This document shows, in pieces, positions 8,453 to 17,641 of a stretch of 64,000 nucleotides of DNA. Made by a program: the position numbers and the translations under genes. A model generated the notes under the pieces. That model saw only the letters and a list, made by a program, of their open reading frames with translations. It made no database searches and was not told the origin of the DNA. This stretch comes from Streptomyces sp. MMG1121 (GTDB lineage Bacteria; Actinomycetota; Actinomycetes; Streptomycetales; Streptomycetaceae). Position 1 is the first letter of the stretch, and each line of letters starts with the position of its first letter. The DNA lies in assembly GCF_001280015.1 (NCBI RefSeq), contig NZ_LGDV01000118.1, positions 62,001 through 126,000 on the forward strand, written 5' to 3'.

Positions 8453-9478
8453 ATGCTGCTGACCTACCGCGCCCTCAAGCGCCGGGCGAACGCGAAGAAG
8501 CTGGAGATCCGGACGCCGAACGGCATCGACGAGGCGTCGTACGTCCGCATCGGCGGCATCGACCAGTGGATCTCGATCCGGGGCGAGGACCTGTCGAACC
8601 CGGTGATCATGGAGGTGCACGGCGGCCCCGGCGCCTCCAACCTCGCCTTCGCCCCGCGCACCCGCGCCTGGGAGCGGCACTTCACGATCGTCCGCTGGGA
8701 CATGCGCGGCGCCGGCAGGACCTTCGCGGCGGGCGGCCCCGAGGGCCAGGGCGAGATGACCCTCGACCGCCTGTACGCCGACGCCCTGGAGGTGACCGAC
8801 CACGTCCGCGCCCGCCTCGGCGTCGACCAGGTCCTGCTGGTCGCCAACAGCTTCGGCACGGTCACCGGCCTGCGCCTGGCCCGCGACCACCCCGAGCTCT
8901 ACTCGGCGTACGTCGGCACCGACCAGAACATCATCGGCGGCGGCCGCGACACCTCCTCCTTCGAGGCACTGCTGGCCCGGCTGGCGAAGGCGGGCAAGAA
9001 GAGGGAGCACGCGCGGATCACGGCGATGGGCCCGGACCGCAGCGCGTGGAGCCCCGAGCAGTGGTCGGAACACGCCAAGACCGTGGTCACGACCGACCCG
9101 CTGACCTACGACACGATGAAGACGGTCGTGATCCGCTCCCTCTGGTTCTCCCCGCTCCACACCCTGCGCGACCTGCGCGCCTACCTGAAGGGCATGACCT
9201 TCTCCGAACAACTCGCCCCTCAGGCGATGACGATCGACGAGCACGCCGAGGGCACCGTCTTCCACCTCCCCTTCTTCCTCTTCCAGGGGGACAGCGACGT
9301 CCTCACCCCACCGGAACCGGCCCGCCGCTTCTACGACGCGGTCGCGGCCCCCGTGAAGGACTTCGCCCTGATCCGCGAGGCGAGCCACTTCGCGTCATTC
9401 CGGCACCCGGAGCAGTTCCTGGACCTGATGCTGACGAAGGTCAGGCCGGTGGTGACGGGGGAGGTGGCGGGCCGCTGA
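8453..9478 (+). CDS. alpha/beta hydrolase, proline iminopeptidase-like (family S33)
   Basis: This cytoplasmic hydrolase has 341 residues. The oxyanion-hole HGGPGAS (near residue 60) and WDMRGAGRT motifs are those of the prolyl aminopeptidase family. The nucleophile elbow is ANSFGT, with Ser at the GxSxG position. The acid is in QGDSDVLTPP and the general base in REASHFASF. Substrates of such proteins range from N-terminal proline peptides to esters and lactones, so the activity is open. AGGGGG precedes the ATG. The divergent TetR gene suggests induction by a small ligand. Confidence 0.85.
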   Translation: MLLTYRALKRRANAKKLEIRTPNGIDEASYVRIGGIDQWISIRGEDLSNPVIMEVHGGPGASNLAFAPRTRAWERHFTIVRWDMRGAGRTFAAGGPEGQGEMTLDRLYADALEVTDHVRARLGVDQVLLVANSFGTVTGLRLARDHPELYSAYVGTDQNIIGGGRDTSSFEALLARLAKAGKKREHARITAMGPDRSAWSPEQWSEHAKTVVTTDPLTYDTMKTVVIRSLWFSPLHTLRDLRAYLKGMTFSEQLAPQAMTIDEHAEGTVFHLPFFLFQGDSDVLTPPEPARRFYDAVAAPVKDFALIREASHFASFRHPEQFLDLMLTKVRPVVTGEVAGR

Positions 9479-9488
9479 GGGAGGGGAG

Positions 9489-9794
9489 TCAGAGGCCGGC
9501 TTCCGCCTCGGCCGCCTCACGAATCGCTCGGATCTCAGCGATGGCCGCCGCCGGGTCCGCCTCCCCCTCATCCACGATCCGCTCCAACTCCCTCAACCGA
9601 GCGGCGCGTTCCGGGTGACCTTCGATGGCGACGATCACTGCCCAGCTGTGGACGAAGGCACGCAGCGGTGCGAGGCTCTGGGCCCGCTGGGCGTTCGTCG
9701 CGGCCTCGAAGAGGTGCTGGGTGAGGGCCGGGGTCCTGCTCGGAGCGAAGCGCACGACCGCTGCCCGCAGCGCCTCCGGTGTCGGCTCGGGCAC
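9489..9794 (-). CDS. DUF6247-type small protein
   Basis: The product has 101 mostly helical residues. The pattern LRAAVVRFAPSRTPALTQHL...SLAPLRAFVHSWAVIVAIEGHP is that of the actinobacterial DUF6247 family. These genes commonly sit next to HTH or toxin-antitoxin-like genes; no function is established to my knowledge. It lies 8 bp downstream of the frameshifted HTH gene on the same strand and was probably co-transcribed with it. Confidence 0.65.
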   Translation of the reverse strand: MPEPTPEALRAAVVRFAPSRTPALTQHLFEAATNAQRAQSLAPLRAFVHSWAVIVAIEGHPERAARLRELERIVDEGEADPAAAIAEIRAIREAAEAEAGL

Positions 9795-9802
9795 GGGGAA
9801 CG

Positions 9803-10635
9803 TCAGGCCTTCGGCAGGAAGCCGTGGTCCCGCAGTTCCTGGAGGGCGGCGGCGATCTCGAACTCGCTCTCCGGGGCGTGTTCCATCAGCGTCCTGACGC
9901 TGATGGGGGTCCCTTCGGGCAAGGCACGGATGGTGACCCCGATACCGATCGCCATGAGGGACAGCCTCGGGTGCAGGGGAGGCAGTTGGGCGGTGAGGCG
10001 GTGGGCCAGGAAGGCCGCCGGGTGCTTGATCCGCCCCTTGGGCAGCCCGGTGGTGAGGGTGCGTACGACGGCCGTGGGCGGTACGCCCGCTCCAGCCACC
10101 TGGTGACGAGAGGCGCCAGGCGTTGTACGTCCCGCTCGCTGAGGATCAGGCGGGAGTCGTACGCGCGGAGCCCGGCGAGCAGCTCGGCGGCCTTGCCCGA
10201 CGGCGCGGGTGCCGGGGCCTTCGGCGGGGCGGGGGTGGAGGCGGCGGCCGGCTCAGGGCCCCGGGCGGCTTCGACCATCGCGTGACGCGGCCTGTTGTAC
10301 GAGTACGTCCGGGTCACCACCTGGCCCGACTCAAGCCGCTCCCTGTCGCGCCAGTGCCACCCGTGCTCCTCCAGCTCACGCAGGGCGGAGGCAATGCTGA
10401 TCTCTCCCTCGGGCAACTGGTCGGCCAGCGCCTTGATGCCGACCGGGGTGCCTTCGGGCAGCGACTGGATGTAGCCCCCGACGCCTTTCGCCAACGTGGA
10501 CAGCTCCGGGTGCTGGAGCAGCTCGTTGCTGATCACGGTGAAGTTCCCGTCAAGGCGTTCCTTCACGTGGGTGGCGCCGTAGCGGGAACGGGAGGACTTC
10601 GCGGGTGGGCGCGCGTTACGCTGCTTGTACGTCAT
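9803..10635 (-). pseudogene. HTH protein with two related winged-helix domains, frameshifted
   Basis: The first frame (ATG 10635) encodes a basic N-terminus and a winged-helix domain (LPEGTPVGIKALADQLPEGEISIASALRELEEHGW). It then has a Pro/Ala linker and a segment ending ...VTRWLERA, after which the frame turns to nonsense. From about 10090 the -1/+2 frame continues with GVPPTAVVRTLTTGLPKGR and a second domain of the same type (LPEGTPISVRTLMEHAPESEFEIAAALQELRDHGF), stopping at 9803. Losing one G in the G-run near 10085-10095 would explain the break. It may be a natural frameshift or a sequencing error; if repaired, the product is about 276 residues. Confidence 0.75.
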
Positions 10636-10662
10636 CGGGAAGCGCTTCTTCCTCGGTGATCA

Positions 10663-10698
10663 GGCCCTCGCACTGGGATTGCCGTCCCGGCGAGGGCC
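10663..10698. other. 9-bp stem-loop in the leader of the HTH gene
   Basis: GGCCCTCGC (10663-10671) and GCGAGGGCC (10690-10698) are perfect complements around an 18-nt loop. It lies between the ATP-binding gene (stop 10863) and the HTH start (10635), both on the minus strand. It could terminate the former or structure the leader of the latter. No U-tract follows. Confidence 0.4.
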
Positions 10699-10862
10699 GA
10701 TGCATGTCTGGACTTGCTGTCGTTGCCGACGCTGCACCACAACTGCCCCGTCGCGCCAGTTGCGTTGGGCATATTCACTCCGGCGAGTGAGCGACGGGGG
10801 CGATGGGGGCGGGATTGGTCCTTTCCCCGGTTCTTTGGTCTTTGGTGTCGGGCGCCGCCGGG

Positions 10863-11270
10863 TCACGGCCCGCCGCGACCCGGTACGAGTTCCGCCCAGA
10901 CGATCTTGGCCCCGGCCGGCGCCTCCGTCACGCCCCAGCGGTCCGCGTACGCCGCCACGATCCGCAGACCCCGGCCGCATTCCGACTCCTCGGCCACCGG
11001 GTCGTGGGGACGCGGGACCCGGTCCCCCCGGGCGTCGGTCACCTCGATCCGCAGGGTGCCGTCGTCGTGCAGTGTCAGGCCCAGGCGGAAGTCCCTTCCC
11101 CGTACGCGCCCGTGCAGTACGGCGTTGGACGCCAGCTCCACCACCACCTGCGTCGCCTCCTCGAACGGCGCGCCCCACTCTGCCAGTTGACGCTCGGTGA
11201 GGAGCCGGGCCAGGCGCGCGCCTCTCCGGGTCGCCGACAGCTGGATCCTGAGGTGGTTTTTCTGCTTCAT
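10863..11270 (-). CDS. HATPase (anti-sigma/SpoIIAB-like) ATP-binding regulator
   Basis: This 135-residue single-domain GHKL ATPase of the RsbW/SpoIIAB-like type is abundant in Streptomyces. The N-box ELASNAVLHG is near residue 45, a D-x-G-like loop is DARGDRVP, and the G-rich lid is ECGRGLRIV. It is divergent from an XRE/DUF5753 gene and its DUF397 partner, the classical whiJ/abaA-type arrangement. It probably modulates a sigma factor or its XRE neighbour by binding. Confidence 0.85.
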   Translation of the reverse strand: MKQKNHLRIQLSATRRGARLARLLTERQLAEWGAPFEEATQVVVELASNAVLHGRVRGRDFRLGLTLHDDGTLRIEVTDARGDRVPRPHDPVAEESECGRGLRIVAAYADRWGVTEAPAGAKIVWAELVPGRGGP

Positions 11271-11383
11271 GTCACCCAGCGTGGTCGCGCTTCCCTACTC
11301 TGAACAGCGACGACCACGGTACGCAGCGTGACTGTCCGGAGGCCGGGTGTGGTCGTACGGCCCGTACGTCGCAAGGGGGCAAC

Positions 11384-12199
11384 GTGGAGGACGAAGAGGC
11401 CGAGGCCGTGCTCAAGGTGGTCGGACGGCAGATCAAGTTCTGGCGGGAGGCCGCCGGAATGAAGCAGGGAGAGCTCGGGGCACGGATCAAGTACAGCGAG
11501 GAGATGGTCTCGTCCGTGGAGCGCGGGCGACGGTCTCCCAAGCCGGACTTCCTCGACGCCGCCGATGAAGTACTCGGCGCGGGCGGGAAGTTGTCCGCGA
11601 TGAAGGAGGACGTGGAGAAGGCCCGGTATCCGAAGAGTGTTCGGGATCTGGCCAAGCTGGAGGACGAAACCGCCGAGATGGGGGCCTACTCGAACCATCA
11701 CGTCCATGGCCTGTTGCAGACACCGGAGTACGCCCAGGCCCTGTACGTGATGCGACGGCCGGCTTACGCCGAGGAGGAGATCGAGCGCCTCGTCGCAGCA
11801 CGCATGGCTCGAAAGACCGTCTTCGATCGGACGCCTCGACCGCTCATCACCTTTGTCCAGGAAGAGGTGACGCTGAGGCGCCCCATCGGGGGCAAAATGG
11901 TGTTACGCAAGCAGCTCGAACACCTGTTGGAGATCGGGCAGTTGAGGCACGTCGAGATCCAGGTGATGCCCACTGACCGTGACGAGGAGCACGCGGGCAT
12001 GGCCGGTCCTTTCCGGTTGCTGAAACTCCAGAACGGCAAGACCTTGGGGCACCTGGAGGTCCAGTTGCACAGTCGTCTTGTGAGTGATCCCCGGGAAGTA
12101 CAGATCCTGGAGATGCGCTATGGAATGATCCGCTCGCAGGCTCTCTCCCCTCGGGAGTCGCAAGCCTTCATCAAGAAAGTACTGGGAGAAGAGACATGA
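11384..12199 (+). CDS. XRE-family regulator with DUF5753 (WhiJ/AbaA-type), contains TTA codon
   Basis: The product has 271 residues: an N-terminal HTH_XRE domain (~residues 10-65, QIKFWREAAGMKQGELGARI) and a C-terminal DUF5753 domain from ~90 (GLLQTPEYAQAL, then VQEEVTLRR and DPREVQILEMRYG). The GTG start at 11384 follows AAGGGGG. Codon 174 (11903-11905) is TTA for Leu, the rare codon read by the bldA tRNA, so translation should depend on the developmental bldA system. The stop overlaps the next start by ATGA. Proteins of this type control development or antibiotic production, with DUF397 proteins as partners. Confidence 0.9.
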   Translation: MEDEEAEAVLKVVGRQIKFWREAAGMKQGELGARIKYSEEMVSSVERGRRSPKPDFLDAADEVLGAGGKLSAMKEDVEKARYPKSVRDLAKLEDETAEMGAYSNHHVHGLLQTPEYAQALYVMRRPAYAEEEIERLVAARMARKTVFDRTPRPLITFVQEEVTLRRPIGGKMVLRKQLEHLLEIGQLRHVEIQVMPTDRDEEHAGMAGPFRLLKLQNGKTLGHLEVQLHSRLVSDPREVQILEMRYGMIRSQALSPRESQAFIKKVLGEET

Positions 12200-12381
12200 C
12201 CTCGACGCTGATGTGGTTCAAGAGCAGCTACAGCAGCAACGACGGCCCCGACTGCGTCGAAGTGGCGATAACCCCCGCCACCATCCACATCCGCGACTCC
12301 AAGGACAAGCACCGCGCCCAACTCGCCGTCACCGGCGTCGCCTGGACCGAGTTCCTCGACTTCGCCGCTCAGTCCGCGTAG
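12196..12381 (+). CDS. DUF397 protein
   Basis: The product has 61 residues with the family pattern WFKSSYSSNDGPDCVEVAI...IHIRDSKDK...WTEFLDF. The ATG overlaps the XRE stop (ATGA), so the two are translationally coupled. DUF397 proteins are thought to bind or antagonise the adjacent XRE/DUF5753 regulator. The 3' end overlaps the convergent ATPase gene by 13 bp. Confidence 0.92.
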   Translation: MTSTLMWFKSSYSSNDGPDCVEVAITPATIHIRDSKDKHRAQLAVTGVAWTEFLDFAAQSA

Positions 12382-13712
12382 CGCGCCCGCAAGGCCTGGC
12401 GTTCGTGGCGCCAGGCGCCGAAGGTCTCCGCGAGCCGTCCGTGCCGTCGCGCCCATCCCCGGGGCGAGCGCCGGCGCTGGAGGCGCAGCATCGGCGCCCG
12501 TACGACGTCGTGGTACTGCACCCGCTCGCCGCGCTCGCCGACGAACGGCATGCCCCGCAGCCAGTCGTACAGGGCGTCGGCCTCGTCCTCCGGGCAGTCC
12601 GCCGCCGCCCGGAAGACGTCGGCGTCCAGCCGCCGGGGCAGCGCGCAGGCCAGGGCCACCGCCCGGCGTACGGGGTCCGGCTCCCACTTCAGGAACCGTT
12701 CCACCGCCGTCGCGCTCGGGTCGCCCACGTCGTCCGGGTCGGCGGGGCGGGCCTCGGCGAGGGTGGAGACGAGCACCGGCAGACCGCCCGACAGGCGCAG
12801 CACCTCCGCGATCACCGGCTCGGCCACCACCCCGCGGTCCGCGAGCAGTCCCCGCGTCTCCGCCTCCGTGAACGGGCCGAGCGGCAGATCGGTCATGAAG
12901 TCGGCGAAGCCGCCCCAGCGGCCGGTGTCGAAGAGGCGCTGCCCGGCCGTGACGACGAGCACGTTGGCGGGCAGGGCACCGTACCGGTCGGTGGTCATCA
13001 GCTCGTGCAGCCAGCCGTCGAGGAAGGGGCCGGTGCGCTCGTAGGTGTCGAAGAACAGGACCAGCCAGGGGACCGACGCCGTCACGTCCGCAAGCTCGTC
13101 CAGCAGTTTCGGGGTCAGGACCCGTTCGGGCGACAGGACCAGCTGCACGTCCTCCTGGTTGCGGAAGCGTGCGCTCAGGCGGGCCTTCAGACGGGCCGCG
13201 CCGTCCGCCAGCTGGCCCGCGTCCACCGCGCCGACGAAGGCCCCGGCGCCCGGGACGAGCACGCCGACGCCCGCCATGCCCAGCCGGACGGCGGTCGTGG
13301 TCAGCGGGGAGGGGCCCTGGGGGTCGGGTTCCAGGGCGGCCGCCTCGGCCTCCGCCTCGTGCCGCCGCTCCCGGTGGGCGACCAGCGCCTCCTCCATCCT
13401 CTTCAACCGGTGGCCCTGTTGCGCGAGTTGACGGCAGAGCGCGGCCATCGCCTCGGGCACGCTGCCCACACTCTCGTCGACGTACGCCGTCAACGCCCCG
13501 CGTGCGCGCGCGATCTGCTCCAGCTCCCTGACCAGGAACGTCTTCCCGACACCCGAGTTGCCGTGCACATGGAAGAGGAAGCGGTGGCGTTCGTCCTCGG
13601 GCGAGATTTCCAAATTGGCCCGGAACACGGCCCGTTCATCGCCACGGCCGACGAAACCCGCCCGTCTGCGCCGCCCGATCAGATCCTGCATCGACGGCCG
13701 TTCCCGCGTCAT
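12369..13712 (-). CDS. STAND-like P-loop ATPase
   Basis: The product has 447 residues. The Walker A motif is HGNSGVGKTF (near residue 50), and a Walker B-type strand is VPWLVLFFDTYE (near 215). A sensor-like VLVVTAGQ region follows, then a helical/winged domain (VAEPVIAEVLRLSGGLP) as in STAND/NACHT-type switches. It has no C-terminal repeat sensor, so it is shorter than full STAND proteins. GGGGAGGG precedes the ATG. The gene converges on the XRE/DUF397 pair; whether it belongs to their signalling unit is unknown. Confidence 0.7.
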   Translation of the reverse strand: MTRERPSMQDLIGRRRRAGFVGRGDERAVFRANLEISPEDERHRFLFHVHGNSGVGKTFLVRELEQIARARGALTAYVDESVGSVPEAMAALCRQLAQQGHRLKRMEEALVAHRERRHEAEAEAAALEPDPQGPSPLTTTAVRLGMAGVGVLVPGAGAFVGAVDAGQLADGAARLKARLSARFRNQEDVQLVLSPERVLTPKLLDELADVTASVPWLVLFFDTYERTGPFLDGWLHELMTTDRYGALPANVLVVTAGQRLFDTGRWGGFADFMTDLPLGPFTEAETRGLLADRGVVAEPVIAEVLRLSGGLPVLVSTLAEARPADPDDVGDPSATAVERFLKWEPDPVRRAVALACALPRRLDADVFRAAADCPEDEADALYDWLRGMPFVGERGERVQYHDVVRAPMLRLQRRRSPRGWARRHGRLAETFGAWRHERQALRARYAD

Positions 13713-13799
13713 GCGTACGTCCCTCCCCGACAGCCCGCCCCTTCATTCTGGCGCAATGCCCACGCGAGAAACCGGCTTCGGTCGGGAGAGAATCCAGCC

Positions 13800-14342
13800 A
13801 TGACCACCACCCCCACGCGTCACTCCAGCCTCAGTCTGGCCGCCGGCGTGCTCACCGGCATACTCGCCCTCTACATCGCCCTGGTCGCCCTCGGGAACAT
13901 CACCGACTTCGGTACGAACCAGCAGTTCGTCCGGCATGTACTGGCGATGGACACCACCTTCAAGGACCACGATCTGATGTGGCGGGCCATCACCAGTACC
14001 GCCCTGCAGGACACCGCCTACGTCCTGATCATCGTGTGGGAGACGGTGGCCGCGCTCGTCCTCATCGGCGGGACGTATCTGTGGACGCGGCGCAAAACCG
14101 ACCTCGCCCGGCGCGTGTCCGTCTACGGGCTGCTGATGCTGGTGCTGCTCTTCGGTGCCGGGTTCATCGCGATCGGCGGTGAGTGGTTCTCGATGTGGCA
14201 GTCGAAGACCTGGAACGGCGAGGACGCGGCCACCCGCGTGCTGGTGCTGAGCGGGGTCGCGCTGATCGTCAACCTGCTGGCCGTCCGGCAGGCGGAGCCC
14301 GGGACGCAGACCGGGGCGGACATCGCGGGGGAGGCTAGTTGA
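13800..14342 (+). CDS. DUF2165-family small integral membrane protein
   Basis: The product has 180 residues with four hydrophobic segments. Loops resemble DUF2165 (NITDFGTNQQFVRHVLAMDTTF, WRAI, GGEWFSMWQSKTWNGED). The ATG at 13800 was chosen because the open frame upstream is antisense to the ATPase gene. It overlaps tail-to-tail with the next gene by 8 bp. Function is unknown. Confidence 0.75.
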   Translation: MTTTPTRHSSLSLAAGVLTGILALYIALVALGNITDFGTNQQFVRHVLAMDTTFKDHDLMWRAITSTALQDTAYVLIIVWETVAALVLIGGTYLWTRRKTDLARRVSVYGLLMLVLLFGAGFIAIGGEWFSMWQSKTWNGEDAATRVLVLSGVALIVNLLAVRQAEPGTQTGADIAGEAS

Positions 14343-14898
14343 CGACCGTGACGCCGGTTCCCTGATCGCCGAAGGCCCACAGGGCGGCTCCGTCGTCCTT
14401 GTGGACGCGGATGCCGCCCAGTTTCTTGCCGTCCGCGGGCGGCGGCGAGGAGCCGTCCAGGGCGTTGGAGAAGGCGATGTTCACGCCGGACACCTTGGTG
14501 AAGTACATGACGTGCTCGATCTCCACGCCGTCCGAGCCCTTCAGGGACTGGATGCGCAGGGTGACCGAGTAGCGGCCGGGCTGCGGACCCACCGTGCCCG
14601 GCCACACCGTGAACGTGCGGGAGGCCTTGCCGGTCGCGTCGACCAGCCACACCCGCTTCTCCCCGACGGAGTACACGATCCGCCGGCCCTGGCCCGACGC
14701 GTCCGGCAGGGCGGGCGGTGCTGCGGTGTGCGGGGTACCGGACCCGTGCGCGCTCGCCGAGGCCGACGGGCTCGGCCCGGCCACGGCGGCCGCGGGATGC
14801 GGCCCGTGGTTCGCCTGTACCGCGAGGGCGACGACGGCCGCGGTCGCTCCCGCCGTCAGGCCGGTGACCCAGGCCCAGGAGGGCAGTCGGGCAGCCAC
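14335..14898 (-). CDS. L,D-transpeptidase-like secreted protein lacking the catalytic cysteine
   Basis: The product has 187 residues. A membrane anchor or signal segment (residues ~8-28) is followed by a Ser/Ala/Pro linker, then a domain with the YkuD order: PGTVGPQPGRYSV, then GVNIAFSNALDG, then GGIRVHKDDGAALWAFGDQGTGVTVV. The last segment aligns with the SHGCIRLxxxDAxxLYxxxxxGTxVxI active site, but the His-Gly-Cys is replaced, with Gly at the Cys position. It should therefore lack transpeptidase activity and may bind wall or peptide ligands. The alignment was made by eye. Confidence 0.6.
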   Translation of the reverse strand: MAARLPSWAWVTGLTAGATAAVVALAVQANHGPHPAAAVAGPSPSASASAHGSGTPHTAAPPALPDASGQGRRIVYSVGEKRVWLVDATGKASRTFTVWPGTVGPQPGRYSVTLRIQSLKGSDGVEIEHVMYFTKVSGVNIAFSNALDGSSPPPADGKKLGGIRVHKDDGAALWAFGDQGTGVTVVN

Positions 14899-14968
14899 GG
14901 GTACGCATCTCCTCCGCTACGGGGCCCCGTCTCAGGTCCGGGGTCGGATCATCGTACTCAGTCCGCCG

Positions 14969-17554
14969 TCAGTCGAGGACCGGCAGCAGGTCGGGCAGGT
15001 GCCCGTCGGACGCCTCGGCCGCCCGCTGCCGCTCCGCGGGGACCTCGCCGTAGAGCGTGGTGCGCGGCCGGGCCGGGCGGCCGGCCGCCTCGGCCACGGC
15101 GATCAGGTCGCGGACCGACTTGTACGAGCCGTACGACGAGCCCGCCATCCGGGAGATCGTCTCCTCCATCAGGGTCCCGCCGAGGTCGTTCGCACCGGAC
15201 CGGAGCATCTCCGCCGCCCCCTCCGCGCCCAGCTTGACCCAGCTTGTCTGGATGTTCGGGATCCAGGGGTGCAGCAGCAGGCGGGCCATCGCCGTCACCG
15301 CCCGGTTGTCCCGCACCGTCGGGCCCGGGCGTGCGATGCCCGCCAGGTACACCGGCGCGTTCGTGTGGATGAAGGGCAGCGTCACGAACTCCGTGAAGCC
15401 GCCCGTCTCGCGCTGGATACCGGCCAGGGTGCGCAGGTGGCCGAGCCAGTGGCGGGGCTGGTCGACATGGCCGTACATCATCGTCGAGGACGAGCGGATG
15501 CCCAGCTCGTGGGCCGTCGTGATGACCTCGGTCCAGGTGGCCGTCGGCAGCTTGCCCTTGGTCAGCACCCAGCGGACCTCGTCGTCCAGGATCTCCGCCG
15601 CCGTGCCCGGGATGGAGTCCAGCCCGGCCTCCTTGGCGGCCGCGAGCCACTCCCGGATCGACATCCCCGTCCGGGTGGCGCCGTTCACCACCTCCATCGG
15701 CGAGAAGGCGTGCACGTGCATACCGGGCACCCGCTCCTTGACCGCCTTCGCGATGTCGAAGTACGCCGTGCCCGGCAGGTCGGGGTGGATGCCGCCCTGC
15801 ATGCACACCTCGACCGCGCCCAGCTCCCAGGCCTGCTGCGCGCGGTCGGCGACCTGCTCCAGCGACAGCGTGTACGCGTCGGCGTCCGTGCGGCGCTGGG
15901 CGAAGGCGCAGAAGCGGCAGCCGGTGTAGCAGACGTTGGTGAAGTTGATGTTCCGGGTGACGATGTACGTCACGTCGTCGCCGACCGCCGACCTGCGCAC
16001 GTCGTCCGCGACCCGGCACAGCGCGTCCAGCGCCGGCCCGTCCGCGTGCAGGAGGGCGAGGGCCTCGGCGTCGGTCAGCTTCGTGGGGTCGTCGGCCGCG
16101 GTGCGCAGCGCCTGCCGTACGTCGGTGTCGATGCGCTCCGGCGCCATCCCGGGCACGGCCGCCTCGCGCAGCGCCTCCCAGTCGCCGTACACCTCGTCGA
16201 AGTCGTCACGCCGGTCGGCGCTGCGCCCCTCGGTGTCGATCGTGCGGTGCAGGTCCGTGCGGCCGGTCGGGACGAAGGCCTCCTCCGGCTCCTGCCACGG
16301 GTGCCCCTCGACCACCGCGTCCTCGCGCGCCAGCCCGGTCTCCGGGTCGGCGAGGGCGGCGACGTGCGGGCGCAGCCGCGGGTCCAGCCAGGGCTCGCCG
16401 CGCCGGACGAACTCCGGGTAGACGCAGAGGCGTTCGCGAAGTTCGAAGCCCGCGGCGGCCGACCTCTCGGTCAGCTCCTCGATCTGCGGCCAGGGGCGTT
16501 CGGGGTTGACGTGGTCGATGGTGAGCGGCGAGACCCCGCCCCAGTCGTCGATGCCGGCGCCGATCAGCCGCTCGTACTCGGAGTCGACCAGGTTCGGCGG
16601 GGCCTGAAGGCACGCCGAAGGTCCCATGATGTGCCGGGCGACGGCCACCGTGGCGACCAGGTCGTCCAGCTCGGCGTCCGGCATGCCGCGCATCGCCGTG
16701 TCCGGCTTGGCGCGGAAGTTCTGGATGATCAGTTCCTGGACGCCGTGGTAGGCGCGGGAGACCTTGCGCAGGGCGAAGAGGGACTCGGCGCGCTCCTCGT
16801 ATGTCTCGCCGATGCCGATCAGCAGGCCGGAGGTGAAGGGGACCGAGGAACGGCCCGCGTCCTCCAACACCCGCAGCCGTACGGCCGGTTCCTTGTCCGG
16901 GGAGCCGTGGTGCGGGCCGCCGGGCTCGGACCACAGGCGGGTGGCGGTGGTCTCCAGCATCATGCCCATGGACGGCGCCACCGGCTTGAGCCGCTGGAAG
17001 TCCGTCCAGGTCATGACGCCCGGGTTGAGGTGGGGCAGCAGGCCCGTCTCCTCCAGGATGCGGATGGAGACGGCGCGGACGTAGGCGATGGTGTCGTCGT
17101 AGCCGTGCGCGTCGAGCCACTCGCGCGCCTCGGGCCAGCGGTCCTCGGGCTTGTCGCCGAGGGTGATGAGGGCTTCCTTGCAGCCGAGCGCGGCGCCCTT
17201 GCGGGCGATGTCCAGCACCTCGTCCGGGGACATGAACATGCCGTGGCCGGCCCGGCGCAGCTTGCCGGGGACCGTGACGAAGGTGCAGTAGTGGCACTTG
17301 TCCCGGCACAGCCGGGTCAGGGGGATGAAGACGCTCTTCGAGTACGTGATGACACCGGGCCGGCCCGCCGCCGCGAGCCCCGCGTCCCGCACCCGGGCGG
17401 CGGACGCGGCGAGGTCCGTGAGAGCCTCGCCGCGGGCCTGGAGGAGCACCGCCGCCTCGGCCGCGTCCAGGGCGACGCCGTCCCGGGCGCGTTTGAGGGC
17501 GCGACGCATGGAGTTCTCGGTCGGGCCGGTTCCGGGGGTCGCGGAAGTCGTCAT
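14969..17554 (-). CDS. fbiC: FO synthase FbiC (CofG/CofH fusion)
   Basis: This 861-residue bifunctional radical-SAM enzyme makes 7,8-didemethyl-8-hydroxy-5-deazariboflavin (FO) from tyrosine and 5-amino-6-ribitylaminouracil, the committed step to coenzyme F420. The N-terminal CofG half carries CRDKCHYC near residue 83. The C-terminal CofH half carries CYTGCRFC near residue 545. Both are CxxxCxxC clusters, and the length is normal for FbiC. The adjacent gene is an F420-type LLM oxidoreductase, and several other F420-type enzymes lie in the window. The ribosome-binding site is weak. Confidence 0.97.
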   Translation of the reverse strand: MTTSATPGTGPTENSMRRALKRARDGVALDAAEAAVLLQARGEALTDLAASAARVRDAGLAAAGRPGVITYSKSVFIPLTRLCRDKCHYCTFVTVPGKLRRAGHGMFMSPDEVLDIARKGAALGCKEALITLGDKPEDRWPEAREWLDAHGYDDTIAYVRAVSIRILEETGLLPHLNPGVMTWTDFQRLKPVAPSMGMMLETTATRLWSEPGGPHHGSPDKEPAVRLRVLEDAGRSSVPFTSGLLIGIGETYEERAESLFALRKVSRAYHGVQELIIQNFRAKPDTAMRGMPDAELDDLVATVAVARHIMGPSACLQAPPNLVDSEYERLIGAGIDDWGGVSPLTIDHVNPERPWPQIEELTERSAAAGFELRERLCVYPEFVRRGEPWLDPRLRPHVAALADPETGLAREDAVVEGHPWQEPEEAFVPTGRTDLHRTIDTEGRSADRRDDFDEVYGDWEALREAAVPGMAPERIDTDVRQALRTAADDPTKLTDAEALALLHADGPALDALCRVADDVRRSAVGDDVTYIVTRNINFTNVCYTGCRFCAFAQRRTDADAYTLSLEQVADRAQQAWELGAVEVCMQGGIHPDLPGTAYFDIAKAVKERVPGMHVHAFSPMEVVNGATRTGMSIREWLAAAKEAGLDSIPGTAAEILDDEVRWVLTKGKLPTATWTEVITTAHELGIRSSSTMMYGHVDQPRHWLGHLRTLAGIQRETGGFTEFVTLPFIHTNAPVYLAGIARPGPTVRDNRAVTAMARLLLHPWIPNIQTSWVKLGAEGAAEMLRSGANDLGGTLMEETISRMAGSSYGSYKSVRDLIAVAEAAGRPARPRTTLYGEVPAERQRAAEASDGHLPDLLPVLD

Positions 17555-17641
17555 TCTTTGAGCATACGTTCGGGCTCCGCCAGCTCAACGAGGTCGGGGG
17601 ACGTCCCGGGGATCACTGTGCGGTGCCGCGTGCGGGTTCGC

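Noticed and set aside
7613..9388. 591-codon extension of the TetR gene
   Set aside because: The extension is antisense to the S33 hydrolase. The TetR fold starts near 8353 and the promoter/operator lies before it.
12213..14342. 709-codon plus-strand frame running through the ATPase gene
   Set aside because: Only its last 180 codons (from 13800) look like a real protein (DUF2165). The upstream part is antisense to a gene with Walker motifs.
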